Numbered from the stretch's first letter, positions 8,681-16,724 are shown. The stretch is 57,581 nt of DNA from an uncultured Eubacteriales bacterium (GCA_900549725.1 URPL01000012.1:1-57581); one strand, 5' to 3'. Translations and numbers: made by a program. The notes: a model not told the origin generated them from the letters alone.

Positions 8681-9875
8681 TAATCTCCTGTATTTCCTGC
8701 TCCGTCATTTTTCGCTCTGCGGCGATCTGCATTTCGCAAAGCACCGCACAGCGCACCGTAAGCGCCTCTTCTCCTTCCGTCAGCGCCACATCCCTTGTAA
8801 GAACGGCGGCGCCCGAAAGCTCTTTCTCCATGCGGCGCCTCAGCTCCGCCTCCGCCGTTTGGCGCGCCTGCCGCGCATCCAGTCGCACGGGCTGCGTTTC
8901 ATAAAAGAGGTATCGCTCCCGGACAAGCGTCAACGGCAGCTCTCTGGAAAAGAGAAGATGCGGCGTTGACTCTTCCGTTATTTTATCACACTTTTGCCCC
9001 AAAAATCTACTGCTGCGGTAAAGATTTATCTGTTTTTTGAAAATTTTCAGCGTATATCCGCCCTCCGTGCATCCGCTGTACAGCTTTTCCTCTCTTACAT
9101 ACGGCACATCAAATGTGCACTGCCATAAAACCTGCCCGCAAATCTCGCCGCGCACCCGCCGTATGCGCGAGTTTCCTTTTTTATCATCCTCAATTCCGTA
9201 TGCCAGGATATCACCCGCAGATACCATCTGTCCCACCTCGCACGCCGGGGTGCCGTCCGCAAGACTCACGGAGGTGATAAAGCCGTCGTGCGTCGCCTCA
9301 AAAAGGGTAATTTCGCCCGCCAGCGGGTCGGCTTTTCGGCTTCTTTCTTTCATGGAAAGGCTGACATAGGCAACCGTGCCGCAGAGATTGATATTGATGC
9401 GCCGCACATCGCCGTGTTCAAGCTTGATGCGATTTTGCAAATCCGCAGGATCAATATTGCAAAGCGGTGTGCCGGGTGCAATTCCGTATTGTGCGAGTAA
9501 TTGCCGCGCCTGCTCCTGCCCGATGCCGAGCGTTGTGATTTCCGCATACCATAAAAACTGCCTTGCGAGGACAAGCAAAAACAAAAAAAGTGCTCCGCCG
9601 AAAAACAAACCGAAGCGCCGCCGATACCGAAAAAGCAGCGGCAGGAGCCCGCGTGCCGCCACAAGACGCGGCCTTGGCAGCCCCTGTGCCTGCGCCCCGT
9701 CGCAAAAAGCGCGCACTAAGCGCCAGGGCAGATAGAGAAAACAGCCGTCCCTGCAAGGGCGCTGCCTGTAAAACGAAAACCCGCCTGCCAATGCATAGCG
9801 CAAAAGCGCACTTTGCGCAGCGCTTGGCAAAAACAAAATTCCATACCCCGTAATCAGGCGCAGCAGCTGTTTCAT
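8637..9875 (-). CDS. yqfD: Sporulation protein YqfD
   Basis: Mother-cell sporulation membrane protein, under sigma-E control in Bacillus subtilis, required at the engulfment/forespore stage. The 412-residue product has one clear transmembrane segment (GLFFGGALFLFLLVLA) followed by a large extracytoplasmic part with the family motifs EITTLGIGQEQARQLLAQYGI and GTVAYVSLSMKER. The ATG at 9875 overlaps the yqfC stop (ATGA) and has GGGGAG upstream. A longer upstream frame is only the shadow of yqfC. Its molecular activity is not established. Confidence 0.92.
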   Translation of the reverse strand: MKQLLRLITGYGILFLPSAAQSALLRYALAGGFSFYRQRPCRDGCFLYLPWRLVRAFCDGAQAQGLPRPRLVAARGLLPLLFRYRRRFGLFFGGALFLFLLVLARQFLWYAEITTLGIGQEQARQLLAQYGIAPGTPLCNIDPADLQNRIKLEHGDVRRININLCGTVAYVSLSMKERSRKADPLAGEITLFEATHDGFITSVSLADGTPACEVGQMVSAGDILAYGIEDDKKGNSRIRRVRGEICGQVLWQCTFDVPYVREEKLYSGCTEGGYTLKIFKKQINLYRSSRFLGQKCDKITEESTPHLLFSRELPLTLVRERYLFYETQPVRLDARQARQTAEAELRRRMEKELSGAAVLTRDVALTEGEEALTVRCAVLCEMQIAAERKMTEQEIQEIIAANDRKKDSDGNS

Positions 9876-10183
9876 TGCGTCTCTCCCCGCCCCTCGGCAT
9901 CGGCATTGCCCCTTGGTGTAAAAGCGCAACCGTGAATTTTCCCGTGAATACGAAGCACATCCCTGCTGATCAATGCAATGGAAAGCCCCTGCCCGTAGAT
10001 ACGCACCTCTCTGCGGTCGCAAAGGGTGAGAACAATCTCGTTTTCCGCATAGGAAACCAGGCGCAAAACGCCGCTGACCGTGCCCTCACCCTTTCCGCAC
10101 AGCTCCAATGTCGCCGCCTCGGAAAATGCCTGCGGAGGTATTTCATGCGTATTCTGGTATGCACGGTGCGAATGCCGTTTCAT
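9872..10183 (-). CDS. yqfC: Sporulation protein YqfC (YabP family)
   Basis: Small sporulation protein of the YabP/YqfC family, co-expressed with YqfD in the mother cell of spore formers. The 103 residues contain the family core LELCGKGEGTVSGVLRLVSYAENEIVLTL followed by RIYGQGLSIALISRDVLRIHGKI, split here only by the conserved DRREV turn. The ribosome binding site GGGGAGGG is strong. It is the first gene of the leftward run and is divergent from the ylbJ-like gene, with a 67-base shared control region in which I could not identify a convincing sporulation sigma promoter. Confidence 0.9.
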   Translation of the reverse strand: MKRHSHRAYQNTHEIPPQAFSEAATLELCGKGEGTVSGVLRLVSYAENEIVLTLCDRREVRIYGQGLSIALISRDVLRIHGKIHGCAFTPRGNADAEGRGETQ

Positions 10184-10250
10184 ATCTGTTTTGCCCTCCC
10201 CGTATATATAATCGATTTATCCTATGCCGGGGAGGAGGAGATTACAACCC

Positions 10251-11288
10251 GTGAAAGTGCAACGTAAGAGAAAAGGGCAGGCGGCGCTTTTCTGCTTTTT
10301 GGCGATGGCGGCGCTGTTTTCCCTATGCAGCGCAAATTGCGCCGCTGCCGCAAAAGCGGCGCTTGCATCCTGCGTCGGAACACTCCTTCCCTCGCTTTTC
10401 CCCATGATGGCGGCAGCGCATTTCTTCGTTGCAAGCGGAAGCGCCGCATGGGTCGGCGCACACGGCGGCGGAATCGCAAAGCTGCTCGGCACATCGCGCA
10501 TGGGGGGCGCGCTTTTTTTGTGCGGCATTGTCAGCGGCTTTCCGGGCGGCGCCGCGGCGTTGGCGCGCGCCTATGAGGCAAAGCAGATCGGCAAGGAAGA
10601 GGCGCAGCGCCTTTGCGGGCTGTGCAACCTGCCCTCTCCCGGTTTTTACCTCGGCTTTTTAGGCGCTGTGCTTTGCCGCAGCACGGCGCTTGGCGCTTTG
10701 CTTTTTGCGGCGCATCTGCTCAGCGCGGTTTTGCTGTTGCCGATCTTTTGCGGCGCGGCAAACGAAGGCGAACCCTTTTTGGCTTCCCCCTGCCCGCCGA
10801 TTAGCCGGGCGCTCTGCCAAAGCATTGTAAAAGCCGGGCAAGGGTGCCTTTGTGTCTGCAGCTTTGTTGTTTTTTTCTCGGTGCTATGCTCTGCCGCAGC
10901 GCAGCTTTTTCCCGGGACTTCGAAGCTGCCCTATGCGTGTTTTTGCGCTTTTTTGGAGCTTGGAAGCGGCGCGGCGCTGCTGCACGCATGCGGCGCGGCG
11001 CTGCCTGTTCTGTCGGCTGCGTGCGCCTTTTCCGGCATCTGCGTTTTTATGCAGGTGCAAAACACGCTGCCGGACGGTTTTTCCATGCGTCCGTTTTTTT
11101 GTCAAAAGCTTTTTCAGACGGTTTTGACCCCCGCCTTTGTGCTGCTGTTTTTGCCGAAAACGCCGTTTTCCCTGCGGCTGCCGGGCGGTTTTCTTCTGCT
11201 GTTTCTTTTGGGGCTGCGCATGCGGAAAAAGAAGAAGCCCTTTCCGCAAAAGCGGAAAAGGCTTCAAAGCTGCAAAAAAAGCGGTTAG
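10251..11288 (+). CDS. ylbJ: YlbJ-like sporulation membrane protein
   Basis: Very hydrophobic 345-residue membrane protein with about eight predicted helices, resembling sporulation integral membrane protein YlbJ and the nucleoside-recognition (Gate) family. The repeat-like motifs CGIVSGFPGGAAALARAY and CGLCNLPSPGFYLGFL fit the Gate signature. I chose the GTG at 10251, ten bases after GGAGGAGGAG, over the ATG at 10224, which lies upstream of that site. The sequence is unusually rich in Cys and Ala. Divergence from yqfC supports a sporulation role. The last 18 codons overlap a terminator-like hairpin of the opposite strand. Confidence 0.75.
   Translation: MKVQRKRKGQAALFCFLAMAALFSLCSANCAAAAKAALASCVGTLLPSLFPMMAAAHFFVASGSAAWVGAHGGGIAKLLGTSRMGGALFLCGIVSGFPGGAAALARAYEAKQIGKEEAQRLCGLCNLPSPGFYLGFLGAVLCRSTALGALLFAAHLLSAVLLLPIFCGAANEGEPFLASPCPPISRALCQSIVKAGQGCLCVCSFVVFFSVLCSAAAQLFPGTSKLPYACFCAFLELGSGAALLHACGAALPVLSAACAFSGICVFMQVQNTLPDGFSMRPFFCQKLFQTVLTPAFVLLFLPKTPFSLRLPGGFLLLFLLGLRMRKKKKPFPQKRKRLQSCKKSG
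11234..11265 (-). terminator. Intrinsic terminator of the leftward prfB unit, inside the ylbJ 3' end
   Basis: 14-bp arms (11234-11247, 11252-11265). The single irregular pair is C-A on the plus strand but a U-G wobble on the minus-strand RNA, and the U-rich run TTCTTTTT follows in the minus direction. It therefore serves the leftward genes while lying in ylbJ coding sequence. Confidence 0.7.
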
Positions 11289-11290
11289 AC

Positions 11291-11626
11291 TCAATCCTTT
11301 GCGGGCACATCGTCCTTCGGTTCCTTTTCGCAGGCGCTGCAATCGCTGCAGTCGCAGCAGGAGTCGTCCTCCTCTTCGTCAAAGAGCGCATCATCGTCGT
11401 CATCAAAAGAGAAGGTGTCAAGCGCTGCCTGCTCTTTGGCCTGCATCTGCAGCTTTGCTTCTTTCAGGACAAGATATGCCCCTGCCGCGCCGCCGACGGA
11501 GCCCATGGCAAGCAGCGTCAGCGCAAGGTTTTTCTTTTTGGAATACAGCACAAAGAACAGAATCACAAGGGATGCCGCCTGCACCAACAAAGAAACGCCG
11601 AGAATCAATTTCAAATTCTTTTTCAT
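11291..11626 (-). CDS. Small membrane protein with acidic, Cys-rich tail
   Basis: I do not recognise this 111-residue protein. It has two short hydrophobic helices (LILGVSLLVQAASLVILFFVLY, and ALTLLAMGSVGGAAGAYLVL) and then a cytoplasmic-type tail with an acidic run (DDDDDALFDEEEDD) leading into CCDCSDCSAC. Five cysteines in ten residues beside an acidic patch suggest a metal-binding or redox tail, which is inference only. The ATG at 11626 has AAGGGG upstream. It lies 24 bases after prfB and shares its terminator, so it is probably cotranscribed. It could be a lineage-specific protein. Confidence 0.7.
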   Translation of the reverse strand: MKKNLKLILGVSLLVQAASLVILFFVLYSKKKNLALTLLAMGSVGGAAGAYLVLKEAKLQMQAKEQAALDTFSFDDDDDALFDEEEDDSCCDCSDCSACEKEPKDDVPAKD

Positions 11627-11650
11627 ACAAATTTCCCCTTTCAAATTCTT

Positions 11651-12772
11651 TTATTTTTGCGCCTTTTCATGTGCGCTTTGTCTGAGATAGGCATTGATAA
11701 ATTCATCAATCTCGCCATCCATCACCGCCTGGATATTCCCGTCTTCATATCCGGTACGGGTATCCTTTGCAAGCGTATACGGCATGAACACATAGGAGCG
11801 AATCTGGGCGCCCCATTCGATATTGGTCTTTTCGCCCTTGATATCCTCAATGCGGTCCAGATTCTCACGCGTTTTGATCTCCATGAGCTTTGCTTTAAGC
11901 ATCTTCAGCGCGGTTTCCTTATTTTGCAGCTGTGAGCGCTCCGTCTGACAGCCGACGACAATGCCCGTTGGCTTATGCACAATCCGGATAGCGGAATCCG
12001 TTTTGTTGATATGCTGCCCGCCTGCGCCGCTGGAGCGATGCGCCGTGATTTCAAGGTCTTCATCGCGCAGCTCAATATTGACATTGTCATCCATTTCCGG
12101 CATGACCTCAACGGAGGCAAACGAGGTATGTCTGCGCCCGGAGGAATCAAACGGGGAAACGCGCACCAGGCGGTGCACCCCGTTTTCGCTCTTGAGATAG
12201 CCGTACGCGTAAGTACCCTCCACAAGAATCGTCGCGCTCTTGATGCCCGCTTCATCGCCGTCCAGCCAATCCACAAGCTTCACATTATATCCGTGCTTTT
12301 CGCCCCAGCGGGTATACATGCGATACAGCATCAGCGCCCAATCCTGCGCCTCCGTGCCGCCTGCCCCCGGATGGAACGAAACAATGGCATTATTGCGGTC
12401 GTATTCGCCGCTGAGCAGCGTTTCAATGCGAATGCGCTCCTCCTGGCGGTTAATATCCTTTTCCTCGGCCAGCACCTCAGCCGCAACATCCTCGTCCGCT
12501 TCTTCAATCGCCATCTCAGCCATGGAGGCGGCGTCCTCCACGCGGCTCACGAGCGATTCATATTCGCCGATTTTATCTTTTTTCTGCTTTAATTCTTTTA
12601 AAATCCTGCCGGAGCGCTGCTGATCCGACCAAAAATCCGGCTCCAGCGTCGTCGCCTCAAGCTCGCTCACCTCTGTGCGAAGCTTTGCAATGTTCAGCGT
12701 TACGCCGAGCTCATCGACGGTCTTTCGCATATCATGCAGCCTTGTCAGGGCTTCTTCCAACTGAATAATCAA
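11651..12772 (-). CDS. prfB: Peptide chain release factor 2
   Basis: Class I release factor that recognises UGA and UAA and triggers peptidyl-tRNA hydrolysis. The 373-residue product has the GGQ loop (RSSGAGGQHINKTDSA), the RF2-type segment SPFDSSGRRHTSFAS, and the N-terminal helical domain. The frame is continuous from a TTG start at 12770-12772 with AAGGAG 8 bases upstream. The internal UGA programmed-frameshift site used by many bacteria for RF2 autoregulation is absent, because the region around codons 20-30 (ELGVTLNIAKLR) reads straight through. Its own sigma-A promoter lies about 45 bases upstream. Confidence 0.96.
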   Translation of the reverse strand: MIIQLEEALTRLHDMRKTVDELGVTLNIAKLRTEVSELEATTLEPDFWSDQQRSGRILKELKQKKDKIGEYESLVSRVEDAASMAEMAIEEADEDVAAEVLAEEKDINRQEERIRIETLLSGEYDRNNAIVSFHPGAGGTEAQDWALMLYRMYTRWGEKHGYNVKLVDWLDGDEAGIKSATILVEGTYAYGYLKSENGVHRLVRVSPFDSSGRRHTSFASVEVMPEMDDNVNIELRDEDLEITAHRSSGAGGQHINKTDSAIRIVHKPTGIVVGCQTERSQLQNKETALKMLKAKLMEIKTRENLDRIEDIKGEKTNIEWGAQIRSYVFMPYTLAKDTRTGYEDGNIQAVMDGEIDEFINAYLRQSAHEKAQK

Positions 12773-12817
12773 AAAACTGTCTCCTTACCAAATAAACTTC
12801 CGTCATAACTCCATTTT

Positions 12818-12845
12818 ATTATACCATATTTTTTTCGTTTGTAAA
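12818..12845 (-). promoter_or_regulatory. Sigma-A promoter of prfB
   Basis: On the minus strand, TTTACA (12840-12845), a 16-base spacer, and a perfect TATAAT (12818-12823), about 45 bases upstream of the TTG start. Confidence 0.8.
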
Positions 12846-12965
12846 CAGGCTGTGCGAAGAATTTACAGTTTTTCAAAAAAGTCGAAAAGAGTCGATTCGT
12901 TCAAAATATATTCATATACGGCATGTATACTGGTAGATAAGATCTATTTTGTGAGGTGACACCGT

Positions 12966-13406
12966 ATGCTGAAAGGTATTCCGAAAATTCTCTCGCCCGA
13001 GCTTCTCAAAATTTTGTGCGAAATGGGGCACAGCGACACCCTGGTCCTTGCGGACGGCAATTTTCCGAGCGAATCCATCGGCAAAAACGCCAAGGTAGTT
13101 CGCTGCGACGGGCACGGCATCCCCGCGCTTTTGGAGGCAATCCTCAAGCTCTTTCCGCTGGATAGCTATGTGGAGCATCCCGTTCATCTGATGGAGGTCA
13201 TGCCGGGCGACCCGGTTAAGACCCCGATCTGGGACACCTACAAAGCCATCATTGCAGCGCAGGATGCGCGCGGCAGCGCCTGCATCGGCACATATGAGCG
13301 CTTTGCGTTTTACGAAAAGGCAAAAGAGGCATATTGCGTAATCGCAACGGGTGAAACGGCGCTTTACGGCAATCTGATTCTGCAAAAGGGCGTCGTTTGC
13401 GACTGA
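12966..13406 (+). CDS. fucU: L-fucose mutarotase (RbsD/FucU family)
   Basis: Predicted to interconvert the alpha and beta anomers of fucose or a related sugar before isomerase action. The 146 residues carry the family signature MGHSDTLVLADGNFP with catalytic His22 and Asp30 by family alignment, plus the C-terminal TGETALYGNLILQKG. FucU rather than RbsD is favoured by length and by the motif LYGNL. The ATG follows GAGGTGA. A TATACT at 12926-12931 could be its -10 box, but no good -35 is seen. It is monocistronic and is not adjacent to rhaB or other fucose genes. Confidence 0.88.
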   Translation: MLKGIPKILSPELLKILCEMGHSDTLVLADGNFPSESIGKNAKVVRCDGHGIPALLEAILKLFPLDSYVEHPVHLMEVMPGDPVKTPIWDTYKAIIAAQDARGSACIGTYERFAFYEKAKEAYCVIATGETALYGNLILQKGVVCD

Positions 13407-13416
13407 ATAAATCGCG

Positions 13417-13458
13417 AAAAAAGGTGCAAAGCCGAAAGCTTTCCACCCTTTCTTTTTT
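13417..13458. terminator. Bidirectional terminator between fucU and the ABC permease
   Basis: Hairpin AAAGGTG-CAAAGC / GCTTT-C-CACCCTTT with a short CGAAA loop, followed rightward by CTTTTTT and leftward by TTTTTTCGC. It overlaps the permease stop codon at 13457. Confidence 0.75.
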
Positions 13459-14200
13459 ATTGCCGACGCATTTGCCGCAGGAAAAAAACGCCCGCAAGCA
13501 CGCCAAACAGCACCGTATAGGAAAGCACAAACCAAAGATGCGGAAAAATGCCCGCATAATTGCCGCAAAGCGCCGCACGCCCGAGCGCAACGGCATGGGA
13601 AAACGGCAGCATGTCCGCAATTTTTTTAAACGCCCCGCCGACCAGATCAAGATCAAACCATGTGCCGGAAAGCCACGCGCTGAGGTTGGTCAAAAGCGCG
13701 CCGCACACCCCGCCTACCTGCTTTGAGCCGAGCAGGCTGCCGCAAAAAAGCCCGATAAAAATATACAAAAGCGCGCACGGCAGCCCGAGCAGAATCGTCG
13801 GCACGATCGAAGCGCTCCACGCAAGCCCGAGGCACAGCGCCACAGCATAGCAAAGCACGCTCTGCACAAGGGCGATCGGCAAAAAAGGCAGCAAATAGCC
13901 GAGCAGAAACTCCCAGGCGCACAGCGGCGTTGTATAAAGGCGCTGCAAAAATGCGCTTTCGCGGTCTTTGGAAACGATCAGGGCGCAAAAAAGCGCCAAA
14001 AACGAAAACCCGAAAACAACAATGCCCGGGGTCAGGGACGCAATTTCAAATAAAGAAACGGGAACATTTGACTGAATTGCGCTGAGCAGGAGCAGCAGCA
14101 CGAACGGAAAGCCCAGCCCAAATCCGAGATTGATCGGATCGCGCACGATTTCCTTGGCGCAGCGGACGGAAAAGAAGAAAATTCTGCGCATGCTTTTCAT
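13457..14200 (-). CDS. ABC-2 type exporter permease
   Basis: Membrane half of a small ABC exporter. The 247-residue protein has about six hydrophobic helices (for example FGLGFPFVLLLLLSAI, IVVFGFSFLALFCALIV and LYIFIGLFCGSLLG) and the ABC-2 segment SKDRESAFLQRLYTTPLCAWEFLLGY between the second and third. It overlaps the ATP-binding gene upstream by 4 bases (ATGA), so the two subunits are made together. The substrate is unknown; drug or lipid-like molecule export is common for TetR-controlled pairs of this type. Confidence 0.88.
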   Translation of the reverse strand: MKSMRRIFFFSVRCAKEIVRDPINLGFGLGFPFVLLLLLSAIQSNVPVSLFEIASLTPGIVVFGFSFLALFCALIVSKDRESAFLQRLYTTPLCAWEFLLGYLLPFLPIALVQSVLCYAVALCLGLAWSASIVPTILLGLPCALLYIFIGLFCGSLLGSKQVGGVCGALLTNLSAWLSGTWFDLDLVGGAFKKIADMLPFSHAVALGRAALCGNYAGIFPHLWFVLSYTVLFGVLAGVFFLRQMRRQ

Positions 14201-14925
14201 TTGCCCTCTCCTTTCACAATGGATACAAACGCATCCTCAAAGCGCTCGCGGCCTGTTTTTTCGGTCAGCTCCCGCGGGGTGCCGAGCGCCAGCAGCCGCC
14301 CCTGCCGCATGATGCCCACATGATCGGAAAGCGCCTGCGCTTCCTCCAGGTAATGTGTGGTTAAAACAATGGTGGTCTGCCCCTTCAGCGCACGAATCAC
14401 ATCCCAAAGCTCGCTGCGCGCAATCACATCAAGCCCCAGCGTCGGCTCATCCAAAAAGAGAATTTTCGGCTCTGTGATCAATGCCATGGCAATGCTCAGC
14501 CGCCGCTGCCAGCCGCCGGAGAGCTTGCCCGCCGGGCGGCGCAGCACCTCTCCAAGAGAGAGCTGCGCACAGAGCGCGGCGATTCTTTGCTTTGTTTTCT
14601 CCGCGGAAAAACCGTGCAGACGGCACATAAGCGAAAGGTTTTCCTCCGCGCGCAGTGCGGGCGCAACAGCCGTTTGCTGCGGAGAAACACCGATCAGCTC
14701 CTGCGCAGCGGCAGTATCAGAGACAATGCTCTTTCCGAGCAAAAACGCATCTCCCCCGCTCGGGCGGCACAGCCCGCACAGCATTTTGATGGTGGTTGTT
14801 TTTCCTGCGCCGTTTACTCCGAGCAGGGAAAACAGCTCTCCCTGCGCAACGGTAAATGTCAGATCCTCCACGGCGCACAGCACGCCGTACTCTTTTCGTA
14901 AATTTTGAAGCTCAATCGCATGCAC
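14197..14925 (-). CDS. ABC exporter ATP-binding protein
   Basis: Nucleotide-binding subunit for the adjacent permease. The 242 residues show Walker A (LGVNGAGKTTTIKML), Q-loop (GVSPQQ), the signature LSGGWQRRLSIAMAL, Walker B (ILFLDEPTLGLD) and the switch His in LTTHYLEEAQ. This is the drug/antibiotic exporter (DrrA/CcmA-like) subfamily. It overlaps the upstream TetR gene by 14 bases and the permease downstream by 4, giving one tightly coupled three-gene unit. Confidence 0.93.
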   Translation of the reverse strand: MHAIELQNLRKEYGVLCAVEDLTFTVAQGELFSLLGVNGAGKTTTIKMLCGLCRPSGGDAFLLGKSIVSDTAAAQELIGVSPQQTAVAPALRAEENLSLMCRLHGFSAEKTKQRIAALCAQLSLGEVLRRPAGKLSGGWQRRLSIAMALITEPKILFLDEPTLGLDVIARSELWDVIRALKGQTTIVLTTHYLEEAQALSDHVGIMRQGRLLALGTPRELTEKTGRERFEDAFVSIVKGEGK

Positions 14926-15490
14926 CGTCTTTTCCTCCGATAAAATATGCCCGCAGCCCCTGATAGCAATCCGTTATCACGGAGCTGACCGTTTCCTTGT
15001 CGATATCCAGATATGAGGTGGCAAGCATGGTGGCAATACCGTGCACAAACACCCATTGCTCAATGTGAAACAGATACGCCTTTTCCCGGTCAAGCCCCGT
15101 GTTTTTTTGAATGATATCCAAAACAGGGGCAAGCGCCTCGCGGTTTTCCGCAGTTTCTTCCCTGCTGCGATCCCGCATATACAAAAGGCGGAACAGCTCT
15201 TTTTCCTCTCTTGCAAATTCGACATATGCCATGCCGATCGCCTTATACGGCGGGTATTCCCCGCTTTGCACCGTGCGCTCTGTATATTCCGCCATGCATG
15301 CCTGCGCGCGGGCAATCACCGCCTCACGCAGCTGCGCCATACTCTCATACAGCCCAAAGATCGGTTTTGGCGAGCAGCCGAGGCGCGCAGCGACGGCGCG
15401 CGCCGTCAGCGCCTCCATGCCGCTTTGCCGCACAAGCGCCACGGCGGCATCCGCAATGTTTTCCTTCGTAAATTTGGGTTTTGGCGGCAT
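14912..15490 (-). CDS. TetR family regulator of the ABC exporter
   Basis: Probable ligand-sensing repressor of its own operon. The 192-residue product begins with a TetR helix-turn-helix (TKENIADAAVALVRQSGMEALTARAVAARLGCSPKPIFGLYESM split by normal helix turns) and continues with a helical ligand domain carrying the TetR_C segment FAREEKELFRLLYM. The start at 15490 has AAAGGAGG; the frame remains open upstream through the promoter, so the longer form is rejected. Overlap with the ATPase gene and the palindrome downstream of its -10 box point to autoregulation. The ligand is unknown. Confidence 0.9.
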   Translation of the reverse strand: MPPKPKFTKENIADAAVALVRQSGMEALTARAVAARLGCSPKPIFGLYESMAQLREAVIARAQACMAEYTERTVQSGEYPPYKAIGMAYVEFAREEKELFRLLYMRDRSREETAENREALAPVLDIIQKNTGLDREKAYLFHIEQWVFVHGIATMLATSYLDIDKETVSSVITDCYQGLRAYFIGGKDGACD

Positions 15491-15510
15491 GTTCTCCCTC
15501 CTTTTCGTTC

Positions 15511-15540
15511 GGAATCGCTTGTTGCGCAACGCTTGGTTCC
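15511..15540. promoter_or_regulatory. Putative TetR operator
   Basis: A palindromic core GTTGCGCAAC (15521-15530) is flanked by GGAAtC and GgTTCC at symmetric distance, giving a 30-base imperfect dyad immediately downstream of the -10 box. The position fits repression by the TetR encoded next to it. Confidence 0.6.
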
Positions 15541-15541
15541 A

Positions 15542-15570
15542 ATTATACGCAAGCTGCTCCTTTTTGTCAA
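15542..15570 (-). promoter_or_regulatory. Sigma-A promoter of the TetR-ABC operon
   Basis: Consensus minus-strand promoter: TTGACA at 15565-15570, a 17-base spacer, and TATAAT at 15542-15547. Confidence 0.9.
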
Positions 15571-15580
15571 GATAAAAGCG

Positions 15581-15622
15581 AAAAAAGTGTCGGAAAAGCC
15601 CGCAAAAACCTCTCCGACACTT
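15581..15622 (-). terminator. Intrinsic terminator of the histidine phosphatase gene
   Basis: Perfect 10-bp arms AAGTGTCGGA (15585-15594) and TCCGACACTT (15613-15622), followed in the minus direction by further T residues and TTTTC. Confidence 0.85.
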
Positions 15623-15657
15623 CGTTTTCATGATTTTCAAGGCGCGCCCGGGGCATC

Positions 15658-16308
15658 TCAGACCGTTTTCGGCAGCGTTGTTGCAAGCGTGCCGAGATAG
15701 CCGTAAACATCCCACTCCCGCAGCGAAAAACCGTCCGTCGCCCATGCATAGCGGCTCAATGCGGCGTTATGCACAAAGGGCACACGGCAAAGCGCCTCCG
15801 TGGAGCCGTATCGCACAAGGCATTCAAAGCAGCGGATCACCATGGCATGCGCCACAATCAGAATGGCTTTTCCCTCATTTTCGCGGCAAAGCGAGGAAAC
15901 GGCATCAAAAAAGCGTCGCCCTGCCTGTGCCGCCCGCTCTCCGCCGACCGGGTCGCAGCAGCTGCCCGCCTTCCACGCGGCATACTCCTTCGGATAGCGC
16001 TCTGCCAAAGCGGTAAAGGAAACGCCCTCCCACTGCCCCGCATAGATCTCCCGCAGGCGGGGATCAAGCTGCGCCTCTATGCCGCATGCCTTTGCCGCGT
16101 GCTGCGCCGTCTGTGCTGCGCGGGCAAGGTCGCTTGCAAAAATTTTTTCGATGTTACGGGTTTTTAGATATACGGCGGCAAGCTCTGCCTGAGTATGCCC
16201 GAGCGGGGTCAGACCGAAGCCGCCGAGCTGCCCTGTAAAAACGCCGGCAAGATTTGCCTCGCTTTGCCCGTGGCGCAAAAGATATACGGTTGTTTTCTCC
16301 GATTGCAC
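15658..16308 (-). CDS. Histidine phosphatase family protein
   Basis: Phosphoglycerate-mutase-like phosphatase of unknown substrate. The 216 residues have the catalytic LLRHGQSEAN (phosphohistidine), SDLARAAQTA, REIYAGQWEG with the acid residue, and VAHAMVIRCF with the second histidine. Alpha-ribazole phosphatase (CobC) and broad-specificity GpmB/PhoE-type enzymes share this layout; no cobalamin gene is nearby, so I leave the name general. The start is GTG at 16308, seven bases after AGGGGAG; an ATG in between is out of frame. It has its own promoter and terminator. Confidence 0.85.
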   Translation of the reverse strand: MQSEKTTVYLLRHGQSEANLAGVFTGQLGGFGLTPLGHTQAELAAVYLKTRNIEKIFASDLARAAQTAQHAAKACGIEAQLDPRLREIYAGQWEGVSFTALAERYPKEYAAWKAGSCCDPVGGERAAQAGRRFFDAVSSLCRENEGKAILIVAHAMVIRCFECLVRYGSTEALCRVPFVHNAALSRYAWATDGFSLREWDVYGYLGTLATTLPKTV

Positions 16309-16332
16309 GGTGCATCTCCCCTTTTCTCTTTC

Positions 16333-16360
16333 AGTATAACATACAAAGCAAAAAAGGCAA
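16333..16360 (-). promoter_or_regulatory. Sigma-A promoter of the histidine phosphatase gene
   Basis: Minus strand TTGCCT (16355-16360), a 16-base spacer and TATACT (16333-16338), 25 bases before the GTG start. Confidence 0.65.
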
Positions 16361-16686
16361 GCGCCGCGGCAAAATATTTTATATTTTCTTTGACACATTC
16401 GCACCGATGGTTGCAATTATTGCCGCAAAAAATCGGGGAAGCAACGCAATTTCTCTCCAAGTTTGTCAACGATATTCTTGTCGTTATCTGCATGGAAGCA
16501 AAAAAAGAAGAGACGAAGGAAAAAACGGTCATGTTTTTCCTGCACAAAGCGGTGAAAGAAACGCTTTCTCCTGTGCAAAATCAAAAAATAACCAAAGCGT
16601 CACGCTGTCCCCCCGTAATCCGAACCGAGAACGATACTCTGCATGGAAACACGTTGCTGGAAAACGGCATTCAACAAACGAAAAGA
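16361..16686. other. Intergenic stretch without a recognised gene
   Basis: About 325 bases between the histidine phosphatase promoter and the terminator at 16687. Both strands contain only short frames without ribosome binding sites or family motifs. I see no tRNA, riboswitch core or repeat. Confidence 0.4.
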
Positions 16687-16716
16687 GCACCCCACAGAAA
16701 AACCGCTGCGGGGTGC
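16687..16716 (-). terminator. Intrinsic terminator of the small Cys protein gene
   Basis: Arms GCACCCCACAG (16687-16697) and CTGCGGGGTGC (16706-16716). The one mismatch is a G-U wobble on the minus-strand RNA, and TCTTTTCG follows. It lies 8 bases after the stop at 16725. Confidence 0.85.
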
Positions 16717-16724
16717 CCCATAAT

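Noticed and set aside
1533..13406. rhaB and fucU as one deoxy-sugar pathway
   Set aside because: They lie about 10 kb apart on opposite strands in unrelated transcripts; no isomerase or aldolase is present.
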